From assembly GCF_025153525.1 (NCBI RefSeq), contig NZ_JANZNR010000002.1, positions 496,001-560,000 of the forward strand: a DNA stretch of 64,000 nt, read 5' to 3'. This DNA comes from Psychroserpens sp. SPM9 (lineage in GTDB: Bacteria; Bacteroidota; Bacteroidia; Flavobacteriales; Flavobacteriaceae). Shown piece by piece: positions 55,810 through 64,000 of the stretch (within the stretch, counting starts at the first letter, position 1; each line of letters opens with the position of its first letter). Below the pieces are notes generated by a model. That model was not told where the DNA came from, did no database searches, and worked only from the letters and a program-made list of their open reading frames with translations. The translations under genes and the position numbers were made by a program.

Positions 55810-55857
55810 ATGGCATTAATTTTGAAATCTTATATTTATAATATTCAATTAATAGCT

Positions 55858-56367
55858 ATGAAAGTCATTAAACAACTATCGTCTATTCTACTAATGCTTG
55901 TTTTTATAACGAGTTTTTTACAATGTACTTCAGCTCAAAAATTACAGCAAAATGCACCTGTCGAATTTGGAGAAGTGTACTACCAAAAATGGACCGCTGG
56001 CATAAAAGAAGGAGGTTCGGGTTTAAATATCTTTATTCCGGTAACAAATACGTCTACCCGTTTTGACAGTGTTTATTTTAGAGGAAAGGCCACAAAGTTA
56101 GAGGCTAACCCTAATCAAGACACAGTATTAATTGGTCGTTTTAAAACAGAAACAAATCAAAAAAAAGACATCATCTTAAGTCATGATGCTAAGGAAGAAT
56201 ACGTCAATCAAATGCCTGTTAAGACAAAGCCAATTCCATTCGATTTAAATCATGACGAATGTATTGTTTCTTACAAAAAGGGCCATAAAACGCTGTATTA
56301 TAAAATTTCTAATATCATTGAAAAAATGTCTGTCAACTATCCTGGCGCTCCACCAAACAAGCAATAA
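55858..56367 (+). CDS. Hypothetical lipoprotein, second of tandem paralogues
   Basis: A 169-residue lipoprotein with the lipobox LLQC-like FLQC and Cys23, the same position as in its neighbour. It shares WTAGIKEGGSGLNIFIPVTN, DSVYFRGKATKL and DECIVSYKKGHKTLYYKI with the first gene, so they arose by duplication. Function is unknown. The start was set at the ATG that gives the lipoprotein signal; an ATG 16 codons earlier overlaps the terminator. Confidence 0.75.
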   Translation: MKVIKQLSSILLMLVFITSFLQCTSAQKLQQNAPVEFGEVYYQKWTAGIKEGGSGLNIFIPVTNTSTRFDSVYFRGKATKLEANPNQDTVLIGRFKTETNQKKDIILSHDAKEEYVNQMPVKTKPIPFDLNHDECIVSYKKGHKTLYYKISNIIEKMSVNYPGAPPNKQ

Positions 56368-56423
56368 CATTCTTTGGTTCACGTTTGCTAAAAACGTACT
56401 TTTAGCAGAATAAATAAAAACAC

Positions 56424-57854
56424 TTGAGCGTACTTAAGACTTTTTTTAAAGATACAATAATTTATGGCTTGGCTATAGTCTTGCCGAGACTCATCAACTT
56501 TCTATTAGTACGATTACATACAGATGTACTTCCAAATGAAGGCTATTCTGAAAACACCGAATTTTACGTCGTTGCAGCTTTTTTTAATGTCATTTTAACC
56601 TACGGAATGGAAACCTCTTTCTTTAGGTTTTTCAGTAAAAATAAAGATAAAAATACCGTTTTATCTACAGCAATGATCACCATTGTGCTGAGTACATTGT
56701 GCTTCGGAATACTACTTTTTTTATTTAGAGTTCCTATTTCTGAAACCTTAAGAATCAATACCGATTTTTATAACTTACTGGTCGGAATAACGTTATTAGA
56801 CACTCTAATAGTGATTCCGTTTGCTTATTTGAGAGTCACAGGAAGACCCGTAAAATTTGCGGCTATCAAATTGATAAACGTTCTAATCATCGTGGTTTTA
56901 AACATACTTTTATTATCGACGACTTATGGTTCTGATAGCATCAGAAATTTATTCAGTGTTGCTAATAATGTGGAGTATATATTTATTGCTAATCTTATAG
57001 CTAGTGCGGTTGTTTTAGTGTTGGTTCTGCCATATTTTTTCAAGGCCAAATTAAAATTTGATATCACTATTCTAAAACAATTACTAAACTACGGATGGCC
57101 CATTATGGTTGCCGGATTAGCCTTTGTGATTAACGAAAATTTAGACAAATGGCTTTTGCCAGAGATGGAAGGCGAGTTTGTCAATGGCGCCTACAGTGCC
57201 TGTTATAAATTAGCTGTTTTTATGACACTCTTTATTCAAGCGTTTAGAATGGGAGCTGAGCCGTTTTTCTTTAACCATTCTGATAAAGAAAATGCAACTC
57301 AAACCTATGCCTCCATTTTAAAATATTTTACGATTGTAGGGAGTCTTGGTTTGATGATCGTCGTTGTTTATATTGATTTGCTTCGTCCTATTTTTATTAA
57401 AAAAGAAAGTTATTTATTAGCGCTTGATATTGTTCCAATTGTATTACTTGCCAACCTTTGTTTAGGGATTTACCATAACCTCTCTATTTGGTATAAATTA
57501 ACCGATAGAACACGCTTTGGTATGTATATTTCTTTAATTGGAGCCGCAATTACCATTGCTTTTAACCTTATTTTTATTCCGAAAATAGGGTTTATGGCTT
57601 GTGCTTATGCGACTTTAATTGCTTACGGATTAATGATGCTTATTTCGTATCTGTTAGGAAGGCGATATTACCCTGTGCCTTACCATATTTCTAGAATTTC
57701 AATATACTTACTTTTAAGTGCAGGATTAAGTTTTATAACTTATTATCATTTCGATAGAAATATGTTATTAGGAACTGTATTTTTGTTGATCTTTATAGCT
57801 TTAGTTATGTATTTAGAGCGAAAAGAAGTCAAAATGTTATTAAACCGAAATTAA
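56424..57854 (+). CDS. Polysaccharide flippase-like membrane protein
   Basis: A 476-residue membrane protein with 12 to 14 hydrophobic segments, of the MATE/PST superfamily (Wzx/MurJ-like). ETSFFRFFSKN, NYGWPIMVAGLAFVINENLDKWLLPE and AFRMGAEPFFF are typical of the Bacteroidota group next to dut. It may flip a lipid-linked precursor. The start is TTG. It is separate from the flippase of the large locus and lies in a conserved-looking run with dut and the nucleotidyltransferase. Confidence 0.88.
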   Translation: MSVLKTFFKDTIIYGLAIVLPRLINFLLVRLHTDVLPNEGYSENTEFYVVAAFFNVILTYGMETSFFRFFSKNKDKNTVLSTAMITIVLSTLCFGILLFLFRVPISETLRINTDFYNLLVGITLLDTLIVIPFAYLRVTGRPVKFAAIKLINVLIIVVLNILLLSTTYGSDSIRNLFSVANNVEYIFIANLIASAVVLVLVLPYFFKAKLKFDITILKQLLNYGWPIMVAGLAFVINENLDKWLLPEMEGEFVNGAYSACYKLAVFMTLFIQAFRMGAEPFFFNHSDKENATQTYASILKYFTIVGSLGLMIVVVYIDLLRPIFIKKESYLLALDIVPIVLLANLCLGIYHNLSIWYKLTDRTRFGMYISLIGAAITIAFNLIFIPKIGFMACAYATLIAYGLMMLISYLLGRRYYPVPYHISRISIYLLLSAGLSFITYYHFDRNMLLGTVFLLIFIALVMYLERKEVKMLLNRN

Positions 57855-57889
57855 TCAGTTATTCACTATACAGCTAAGAATCTAAACAT

Positions 57890-58324
57890 ATGCAAATTAA
57901 AATCATTAACACATCCAATCACGACTTACCGCATTATGAAACTATAGCGTCAGCAGGAATGGACTTAAGAGCTAACTTGTCTGAACCTAGAATCTTAAAA
58001 CCTCTGGAGCGTAGTATTGTTGGCACAGGTTTATTTATAGAATTACCAGTAGGTATAGAAGCACAAGTGAGACCGCGTAGTGGTTTGGCAGCAAAAAAAG
58101 GAATTACAGTGCTCAATGCACCAGGAACTATCGATGCCGATTACAGAGGTGAAATAGGTGTGATTTTAGTAAATTTGTCTAACGAAGATTTTACCATTAA
58201 TAACGGTGAGCGCATCGCCCAATTGGTCATTGCAAAACATGAACGCGCCGAATGGGAGCAGGTAGAATCATTGTCTGAAACAGATCGAGGCGCTGGAGGT
58301 TTTGGAAGTACTGGCGTTTCTTAG
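57890..58324 (+). CDS. dut: dUTP diphosphatase
   Basis: A 144-residue trimeric dUTPase with all five motifs visible: [37 protein letters not shown] and the C-terminal [10 protein letters not shown]. It hydrolyses dUTP to dUMP. It lies 36 bases after the flippase gene. Confidence 0.97.
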   Translation: MQIKIINTSNHDLPHYETIASAGMDLRANLSEPRILKPLERSIVGTGLFIELPVGIEAQVRPRSGLAAKKGITVLNAPGTIDADYRGEIGVILVNLSNEDFTINNGERIAQLVIAKHERAEWEQVESLSETDRGAGGFGSTGVS

Positions 58325-58378
58325 AATGTTATTAATAACGAAGTGAAGAATCTCAAATAAAATAATTATTAAATAATA

Positions 58379-58402
58379 AGATTCCCTCCTTCGAGGGAAT
58401 GA
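58379..58402. repeat. REP-like hairpin, copy D
   Basis: AG then ATTCCCTC, loop CTTC, GAGGGAAT, then GA: a perfect 8-bp stem with a 4-base loop in inverse orientation to the others. A GAATCTCA tail about 30 bases before it looks like the remains of a partner hairpin. It lies 55 bases after dut. Confidence 0.7.
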
Positions 58403-58417
58403 AAAATAAATTTTCCA

Positions 58418-59437
58418 ATGAAAATAATTGTACCCATGGCTGGTCGAGGTTCTCGATTGCGTCCACATAGTTTAACAGTCCCAAAACCACTAATTCCAGT
58501 TGCGGGGCAACCTATTGTACATCGTTTAGTCAAAGATATTGCAAAGGTTTTAAAGCAACCTATTGATGAAATTGCTTTCGTTCTGGGCGATCCGGCTTGG
58601 TTTGGAGATGATGTTGTTGAAAGCTTAAAACACTTGGCAACCAGTTTAGGTGCAAAACCATCAATTTATCGTCAAGACCAACCTCTAGGAACGGGTCACG
58701 CGATTATGTGTGCTAAACCTTCATTATCTGGTCCTGCCGTAATTGCTTATGCCGATACTCTAATTCGTGCAGAGTTTGATTTAGATCCAGATGCCGATAG
58801 CGTTATTTGGACCAAAAGAGTAGCAAACCCTGAAGCTTATGGTGTTGTAAAACTGAATGCTAAAGATGAGATTGTTGAATTGGTAGAAAAGCCAGAAACT
58901 TTTGTGAGTGATCAGGCTGTTATTGGGATTTATTATTTTAAAGATGTTGAAGTTTTAAAAGATAAGCTACAAGAAGTCCTTGATGAAAACGTTATGAATG
59001 GAGGAGAGTACCAGATTAATGATGGTATAAAACGAATGATGGCCGATGGCAAAATTTTTAAAACGGGAACTGTTGATGAGTGGATGGACTGCGGAAACAA
59101 AGCTGTTACCCTAGAAACGAATGCTAAAATGTTAGGCTTTTTATCTACTGATGGCGAAGAGCAAATGATTGCTAAGTCCATAAAAAAGAACAGCAGTACT
59201 ATTATTGAGCCTTGTTATATTGGAGAGGGTGTGACCCTTAATAATTCAACCATTGGACCTAATGTTTCTATTGGAAACAATTGTGTAATAGACAATTCTA
59301 GCGTTAAAAATAGCTTAATACAAAACCATACTAGTATTAAAAATGCTATTTTAGACCAAGCTATGATTGGTAATCATGTGTCATACAATGGCGATTTTAA
59401 AGCCATAAGCATTGGCGATTATTCAGTTTTGGAATAA
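58418..59437 (+). CDS. Sugar-phosphate nucleotidyltransferase with hexapeptide repeats
   Basis: A 339-residue protein with an N-terminal nucleotidyltransferase domain (MAGRGSRLRPHSLTVPKPLIPV signature, residues 7-28; VEKPETFVS further on) and a C-terminal left-handed beta-helix (about 260-339) with NSTIGPNVSIGNNCVI. It resembles the family of GlmU/RmlA-like sugar nucleotidyltransferases. It joins a sugar phosphate to a nucleotide; which one is unknown. The beta-helix may have acyltransferase activity or only structure. Confidence 0.9.
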   Translation: MKIIVPMAGRGSRLRPHSLTVPKPLIPVAGQPIVHRLVKDIAKVLKQPIDEIAFVLGDPAWFGDDVVESLKHLATSLGAKPSIYRQDQPLGTGHAIMCAKPSLSGPAVIAYADTLIRAEFDLDPDADSVIWTKRVANPEAYGVVKLNAKDEIVELVEKPETFVSDQAVIGIYYFKDVEVLKDKLQEVLDENVMNGGEYQINDGIKRMMADGKIFKTGTVDEWMDCGNKAVTLETNAKMLGFLSTDGEEQMIAKSIKKNSSTIIEPCYIGEGVTLNNSTIGPNVSIGNNCVIDNSSVKNSLIQNHTSIKNAILDQAMIGNHVSYNGDFKAISIGDYSVLE

Positions 59438-59509
59438 TTGTTGAAATAGCTTTCAGAGCCTAGCGAAGCATCTTTGATGTATTTTAAAGATTTCTTTGAA
59501 TTTTAAATA

Positions 59510-60874
59510 ATGATGAAAACGAAACACTACATCCTACTTCTATGTCTCGGAATATTTTTATTTCCGCTGAATACATTGGCGCAAGTTGATTTTAACAAGC
59601 GTCCGGATGATGATTTAGGGAATGTAGAAGATAAGTTTCAAGAGTACTTTTTTGAAGCGCTGAAACAGAAAGGAATTGAAAATTACCAGAAATCTGCCGA
59701 TGCCTTGCTAAAGTGCATTGACCTTAAAGATGACGATCCGGTATTATATTTCGAGCTTGGGAAAAATTATAAGGCACTTAAAAATTTTGGTGCTGCTGAA
59801 GATGCGCTAAAAAAAGCCGTTTCTAAAGCGCCAGATAACGAATGGTACTTAGACGAATTGTACGATGTCTATATTCAGCAAAATGAAATGGACAAAGCAC
59901 TTAAAACCGTCAAACAACTTGTGAAGTTTCATCCCGATTACAAACAAGATTTAGCCTCACTCTACATCCGTGTTGAAAAATATAAAGATGCCTTAAAGCT
60001 GCTTGATGAAATGGATGAACAACTCGGTTATAGTGAAGATCGAGATTATTTACGAAATCAAATTTATAACATCACAGGGAATCATGAAGACCGTATAGAA
60101 AACCTCGAAGCTCGTGTTAAAAGTAACCCTGAAGATGAATCGACTTACCTCAGACTTATTTATAGATATAGCGAAACTGGGGAAACCCAAAAAGCATTTG
60201 ATGCTGCCAAACGCTTACTCGAACAAAATCCAGAATCTCAGCTGGTACATTTAGCACTTTATAAGTTTTATCTGGATGAAAACGATACCGATAATGCGAT
60301 CCAATCCATGAAAGTTGTTTTAACCAGTCCTATGATAAAACCCGAAGCTAAAACAAAAGTGCTTAATGATTTTGTCAAGTTTGTGGGGCAAAATCCGCAG
60401 TACGAATCCGATTTAGTAGAAATTACAGCCTTGGTTAGCGAAGACAAAAGCGTTAAAACCTTACTAGAACTAGGCGATTACTATCTGAAGTCGAATGATA
60501 AAGAAAAAGCCTTAGGATATTATCAAGATGCCTTAAAACAAGAACCTAATGAGTTTAAGATTATTAGGGATGTATTGCTGCTTCAAATCGATTTAAACAA
60601 AGATGCGCAAGCAGCTCAAAAAAGTAAGGAAGCTTTAGATATTTTTCCAGCACAACCTATTTTGTACCTTATTAACGGCGTGGCCAACAATAAATTAAAA
60701 CAGCCAGAAAAAGCCATTGAAAGCTTAGAAATAGGCTTGGATTATGTTATCGAAAACCCTAATATGGAAGCCGATTTCTACAAACAACTAAGCGAGGCTT
60801 ACAAACAAACCAATAATATTAGCCAATCTGAAGCGTTTGCTAAAAAGGCAGAAGCCTTATTGAAAGAACAATAA
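59510..60874 (+). CDS. TPR-repeat protein, exported
   Basis: A 454-residue protein with a signal peptide (about 1-25) and many TPR-like helix pairs through its length, such as ALKKAVSKAPDNEWYLDEL and ALGYYQDALKQEPNEFKI. It is a scaffold for protein-protein contacts, likely in the periplasm. It is three bases upstream of the DUF4292 gene and in one run with an EnvC-like gene, which suggests an envelope complex. No closer assignment is possible. Confidence 0.85.
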   Translation: MMKTKHYILLLCLGIFLFPLNTLAQVDFNKRPDDDLGNVEDKFQEYFFEALKQKGIENYQKSADALLKCIDLKDDDPVLYFELGKNYKALKNFGAAEDALKKAVSKAPDNEWYLDELYDVYIQQNEMDKALKTVKQLVKFHPDYKQDLASLYIRVEKYKDALKLLDEMDEQLGYSEDRDYLRNQIYNITGNHEDRIENLEARVKSNPEDESTYLRLIYRYSETGETQKAFDAAKRLLEQNPESQLVHLALYKFYLDENDTDNAIQSMKVVLTSPMIKPEAKTKVLNDFVKFVGQNPQYESDLVEITALVSEDKSVKTLLELGDYYLKSNDKEKALGYYQDALKQEPNEFKIIRDVLLLQIDLNKDAQAAQKSKEALDIFPAQPILYLINGVANNKLKQPEKAIESLEIGLDYVIENPNMEADFYKQLSEAYKQTNNISQSEAFAKKAEALLKEQ

Positions 60875-60877
60875 TAT

Positions 60878-61660
60878 ATGAAGATCATAAAATGCAGTTT
60901 AGTTTGTTTGTTTTTAGTATTTGCCAATTCCTGTAAATCGGCAAGAAGTGTTGTCGCTTCTGGTCAGGTGGATTCTAAACTAACGGTAAAGCAACTTATT
61001 AGAGAAAATAAAAAGCAAGACGCTAAGTTTAAAACGCTGCAGGCTAAAGTTAAAATTGATGTTATAGAAGATTTAAAAGAGTCTTCTTACACCGTCAACC
61101 TCCGCATGGAAAAAGACAAAACCATTTGGATTAGTGCGACTTTAGGACTCGCAAGAGCTATGATTACTCCAGACCGAGTTCAGTTTTATGATAAAATCAA
61201 CAACCAATATTTTGATGGAAATTATCAACTGTTAAGTGATCTTTTAGGCATTGAGTTAAATTATGATAAGGTTCAGAGTTTATTAATTGGAGAGCCGCTT
61301 TATGCTTTACGAGATTCCGATTATGCCATTTCAACCAGTGAGAATTCCTATATTTTACAACCTAAAAATCAAGACCTTTTATTAGAGTTGTTCTTATTGT
61401 TTAATCCGTCACACTTTAAAATGGACTCTCAGCAATTATTGCAACCTTCAAAAATGCGTTTTTTACAGATTGACTATCTGGGATATCAAGATGTCGACAA
61501 AGAGATTTTACCACAAAACATTAAAATTATTGCTGTCGAAGATAGTGAAGAATTAAATGTCGTATTAGAGTATAAATCGGTTTCCATTAATGAAGACGTG
61601 AGGTTTCCTTTTAGAATCCCTTCAGGTTTTGACGAAATAATCCTAGACAATGCGAAATAA
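60878..61660 (+). CDS. DUF4292 family lipoprotein
   Basis: A 260-residue lipoprotein (lipobox ANSC, Cys19). The core (KFKTLQAKVKIDVIED..., LRMEKDKTIWISATLGLARAMITPDRV) fits DUF4292, which is LolA/LolB-like in its pattern of beta strands. It may bind lipids or lipoproteins in the periplasm; this is inference. The stop overlaps the M23-like gene by 11 bases. Confidence 0.85.
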   Translation: MKIIKCSLVCLFLVFANSCKSARSVVASGQVDSKLTVKQLIRENKKQDAKFKTLQAKVKIDVIEDLKESSYTVNLRMEKDKTIWISATLGLARAMITPDRVQFYDKINNQYFDGNYQLLSDLLGIELNYDKVQSLLIGEPLYALRDSDYAISTSENSYILQPKNQDLLLELFLLFNPSHFKMDSQQLLQPSKMRFLQIDYLGYQDVDKEILPQNIKIIAVEDSEELNVVLEYKSVSINEDVRFPFRIPSGFDEIILDNAK

Positions 61661-62867
61661 AATCACTTACATTCTGTGTCTGTTTTTACTCCTGAATAGT
61701 TTTTCTTCGGAAGCACAAAGCGATAAGCAAAAAGCTTTAGAGGCAAAACGTGTTAAATATCAAAAAGAACTTCAGCAATTAAACGCGTTACTTTTTACCA
61801 ATAAAAAAGAAGAAAAATCGGTTGTATCGCTTATTGAAGATCTTAATTATAAAGTTAATGTTAGGCGAAATTTAATTAAAGTAACAAACGACCAAGCCAA
61901 TTTATTGACTCGAGAGATCAATGCTAATCAGAATGAAATTTCCAGTTTAAGAGATCAGCTAACAACGCTTAAAAAGCAATATTCTGAAATGCTTGTCAAA
62001 TCGTATAAAAGCAAATCGGAGCAAAGTAGAGTCATGTTTCTATTGTCTTCCAATGATTTTAAACAGGCTTACAAACGATTGCAATATATTAAGCAATATG
62101 CTAATTATCAAAAAGAACAAGGCGATTTAATCAAAGCTAAGACGCAAAAATTACAAGAGTTAAATACCGACTTATTACGTCAAAAGGAAGACAAAGATAA
62201 ACTTGTTGCCGAAAACCGAATCGCTAAAATAGAGCTAGAGAAAGAAGTCAAAGAACAGGAAAAGTTAATGGCTTCTATTCGAAAAGATCAAAGTGCTTAT
62301 GCTTCTAAGATTAAAAAGAAACAACAGGAAATTGACGCTATTGATAAAGAAATCGATAGGTTAATTAAAGAAGCTATTGCAGCATCAAATAAAAAAGCAG
62401 GAAAATCATCCACTTCAAAAGGCTTTGCCTTAACACCTGAAGAAAAACTAACAGGTAGAAATTTTGCCTCAAATAAAGGAAAGCTTCCTTGGCCTGTTGA
62501 ACGCGGCGTTGTAAAAGTACGCTATGGCACACAACAATCACCTATTGATCCTACGGTTAAGATTAACAGTAACGGTGTTAGAATTGCTACTGAAAAAAAT
62601 GCCAGAGTACGAGCTGTTTTTAATGGTGAAGTTCTGGCGGTTGCCGGACAAAAATATTCGAATCCAACAGTTTTGGTGCAACATGGTAACTATATTACAG
62701 CCTATAGAAATTTATCAAAGGTTTATGTAAAAAAAGGTGATAAAATAGTAACCAATCAGGCTATTGGTGAAGTGTTTACCAATAATGAAGGTGAAACCAT
62801 GCTGGGCTTTGGTATTTTTAAAGACTCCAAACCTCAAAATCCAGCAGGTTGGATTTACAAAATGTGA
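61650..62867 (+). CDS. EnvC-like murein hydrolase activator (degenerate M23)
   Basis: A 405-residue protein with a signal peptide (about 1-23), a long coiled coil (about 25-255) and a C-terminal LytM/M23 domain (about 285-405). The zinc ligands are missing: the HxxxD region reads NGVRIATEK and the HxH motif is replaced by MLGFGIF. This is the pattern of EnvC, which does not cut peptidoglycan but activates amidases during division. The last codons (GGATTTACAAAATGTGA region) are copied in tandem just downstream. Confidence 0.9.
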   Translation: MRNKITYILCLFLLLNSFSSEAQSDKQKALEAKRVKYQKELQQLNALLFTNKKEEKSVVSLIEDLNYKVNVRRNLIKVTNDQANLLTREINANQNEISSLRDQLTTLKKQYSEMLVKSYKSKSEQSRVMFLLSSNDFKQAYKRLQYIKQYANYQKEQGDLIKAKTQKLQELNTDLLRQKEDKDKLVAENRIAKIELEKEVKEQEKLMASIRKDQSAYASKIKKKQQEIDAIDKEIDRLIKEAIAASNKKAGKSSTSKGFALTPEEKLTGRNFASNKGKLPWPVERGVVKVRYGTQQSPIDPTVKINSNGVRIATEKNARVRAVFNGEVLAVAGQKYSNPTVLVQHGNYITAYRNLSKVYVKKGDKIVTNQAIGEVFTNNEGETMLGFGIFKDSKPQNPAGWIYKM

Positions 62868-62990
62868 TAGCATTTTGAAATATAACTTATGGATTTACAA
62901 AATGTGATAGCATTTTGAAATATAACTTATGGATTTACAAAATGTGATAGCATTTTGAAATATAACTTATGGATTTACAAAATGTGATAG
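62851..62990. repeat. 40-bp tandem repeat, 3.5 copies, over the gene 3' end
   Basis: A 40-base unit starting GGATTTACAA and ending TATAACTTAT occurs three times in full and once as its first 20 bases, with no visible mismatch. The first unit contains the last codons and stop of the EnvC-like gene, so the later units carry copies of the gene end. There is no spacer between units. Confidence 0.9.
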
Positions 62991-63003
62991 CCTCGCTAGC
63001 GTT

Positions 63004-63076
63004 ACCCTGAACTCGTTTCAGGGTCTCACAAGAAAAACTGTTCCGTTATGAAATTCTGAAACCAGTTCAGAATGAC
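63004..63076. repeat. REP-like double hairpin, copy E
   Basis: Two hairpins in opposite orientation: ACCCTGAA/TTCAGGGT around CTCGT, and ATTCTGAA/TTCAGAAT around ACCAG (reverse complement CTGGT), the second followed by GAC. Both follow the 8-bp stem and 5-base loop plan. It lies between the tandem repeat and the last forward gene. Confidence 0.8.
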
Positions 63077-63141
63077 GTAAAAGGGTTTAAACCTTAGAAG
63101 TTGAACGAATAATTTTACACTACACAAATAATTCAAGAGCT

Positions 63142-63759
63142 ATGAAGTCAATTCTGCTTTTTTTGGTCTTATTTACTTCTAGTTTAGGCTATGCTCAAAC
63201 AAAAGACTCTATCATCAAAATTGATGTGAAAATAATTTCATGCTTTTTTGGACCTAAGGGTTATTATAACATTGAAGAACACCTTAAAAAAAAGATTTTA
63301 GCTGAAGCATCAGTAAAACGTTTTTCTAAAACAGACACACTTTATTTTTTTCTAAGGAAAAATGATTCAGTTAAGATTAAAGATCGAAACAGGGTTTTTC
63401 ATTACATCCATCCAAATAAAACCATTAATGATACAATTCGATATTATACTTTTAGTTTTAAAAACATAAATCAAACAGGTTTTATATTCAAGAAATATCA
63501 AGATTTTGATGCTATGGAAACCGATCAGAAAGCACAAACCCTTAGAAAAGACCTATCCTTTATAGAAAAGCATAAAGATAAAATAATAACCATCGATTTT
63601 TTCTTAGAAAACTTGAATAAAGAAAAAGACTATTTTTTAGCGATGTTTTATGAAGTTATAATGAGTAAAAAAATTGTTTATATGATTGACGAACGGGAGT
63701 TTGATAAGCATAAGATAACACTCAGAGAGATCTCCATCAATCAGAATTTACAGTGGTAG
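63142..63759 (+). CDS. Hypothetical exported protein
   Basis: A 205-residue protein with a signal peptide (about 1-19, ending GYAQ) and a basic, mixed helix-strand mature part. I recognise no family. There is no neighbour in the same operon. It may be lineage-specific. Confidence 0.65.
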   Translation: MKSILLFLVLFTSSLGYAQTKDSIIKIDVKIISCFFGPKGYYNIEEHLKKKILAEASVKRFSKTDTLYFFLRKNDSVKIKDRNRVFHYIHPNKTINDTIRYYTFSFKNINQTGFIFKKYQDFDAMETDQKAQTLRKDLSFIEKHKDKIITIDFFLENLNKEKDYFLAMFYEVIMSKKIVYMIDEREFDKHKITLREISINQNLQW

Positions 63760-63780
63760 CTAAACATTAAACTCTAAAGG

Positions 63781-64000
63781 TTAATCAAAAAATAAGGCTT
63801 TTAATTCGGTAGCATCACCTGGTTTCATTTTACCTGCAACAACCAGACTTAATTGCTTACGACGCAATGCGGCTTCATAACGTTCTTTTTCCAGTTTGGT
63901 TTCAGCAACAAGTTCAGGCACTTTTACAGGACGACCAGTTTCATCAACAGCAACAAAAGTGTAAATGGCTTCATTTGCTTTGATGCATTCACCAGATTCG
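63781..64000 (-). CDS. Acyl-CoA thioesterase, N-terminal part beyond the window
   Basis: Only the last 72 codons are present; the frame runs off the right edge. ANEAIYTFVAVDETGRPVKVPEL and ETKLEKERYEAALRRKQ match the C-terminal part of hotdog-fold acyl-CoA thioesterases of the BACH/YciA type. These hydrolyse acyl-CoA to the free acid and CoA. It is convergent with the preceding gene across a gap of 21 bases. Confidence 0.8.
   Translation of the reverse strand, partial: ESGECIKANEAIYTFVAVDETGRPVKVPELVAETKLEKERYEAALRRKQLSLVVAGKMKPGDATELKALFFD

Noticed and set aside
62851-62990. Possible CRISPR array
   Set aside because: The units follow each other directly without spacers, and the repeat includes a gene end; no cas gene is near. 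It is a simple tandem duplication.

Overview
The window is about 64 kb of AT-rich chromosome from a member of the Bacteroidota, class Flavobacteriia, most likely a marine genus; the species cannot be named from the sequence. Supporting signs are TAnnTTTG promoter boxes, scarce Shine-Dalgarno sequences, a type IX secretion (T9SS) cargo protein and the T9SS/gliding lipoprotein SprE, several families found mainly in Bacteroidota (DUF4837, DUF6909, DUF5687, DUF6341, DUF6427, DUF4254, DUF4292), and an ATP synthase operon without atpD/atpC. I saw no tRNA, rRNA, CRISPR array, insertion sequence or phage gene. Coding density is high. No gene-free stretch exceeds 300 bases; the longest (62868-63141) holds a tandem repeat and hairpin repeats.

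Region 1 (1-5.3 kb) carries housekeeping or envelope genes: the 3' part of a DUF4837 gene, tatA, an M23 peptidase, a GH3-like protein and a DUF6909 protein whose C-terminal half resembles nucleosidases.

Region 2 (5.3-35.5 kb) is one large surface-polysaccharide locus. It starts with a Wzz-like chain-length protein, then makes dTDP-L-rhamnose (rfbBACD) and GDP-L-fucose (gmd, fcl). A sulfate-activation block follows (cysQ, DUF2061, cysC, cysD, cysN), then a lipoprotein, a flippase, a sulfotransferase, a Wzy-like polymerase, a GT4 glycosyltransferase, an O-antigen ligase/polymerase and an acetyl-xylan-esterase-like lipoprotein. A reverse-strand island (23.7-29.2 kb) has a GT4 enzyme, a T9SS cargo protein, a radical SAM protein and a hexapeptide acyltransferase. 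The locus ends with UDP-glucose dehydrogenase, UDP-glucuronate decarboxylase (UDP-xylose), the initiating glycosylphosphotransferase, a third GT4 enzyme and a CapK/PaaK-like ligase. The simplest reading is a Wzx/Wzy-type heteropolysaccharide containing some of rhamnose, fucose, glucuronate and xylose, sulfated from locally made PAPS; CysQ would clear the PAP by-product.

Region 3 (35.5-53 kb) is core metabolism and envelope: purD, DUF6341/DUF6427, upp, DUF4254, a GT9 transferase, a ferredoxin-type reductase, a DUF5687/ABC transporter pair, sprE, a bactofilin, and the ATP synthase genes atpZ-like, a small membrane protein, then atpB-E-F-H-A-G.

Region 4 (53-64 kb) has a hydrolase/ECF sigma/membrane protein operon, two tandem paralogous lipoproteins, a second flippase-like protein, dut, a sugar-phosphate nucleotidyltransferase, a TPR protein, a DUF4292 lipoprotein, an EnvC-like degenerate M23 protein, a small secreted protein and the end of a reverse-strand acyl-CoA thioesterase. 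Short hairpin repeats with paired (covarying) stem changes lie just after stop codons at five places between 39 and 63 kb; I saw none in the polysaccharide locus.
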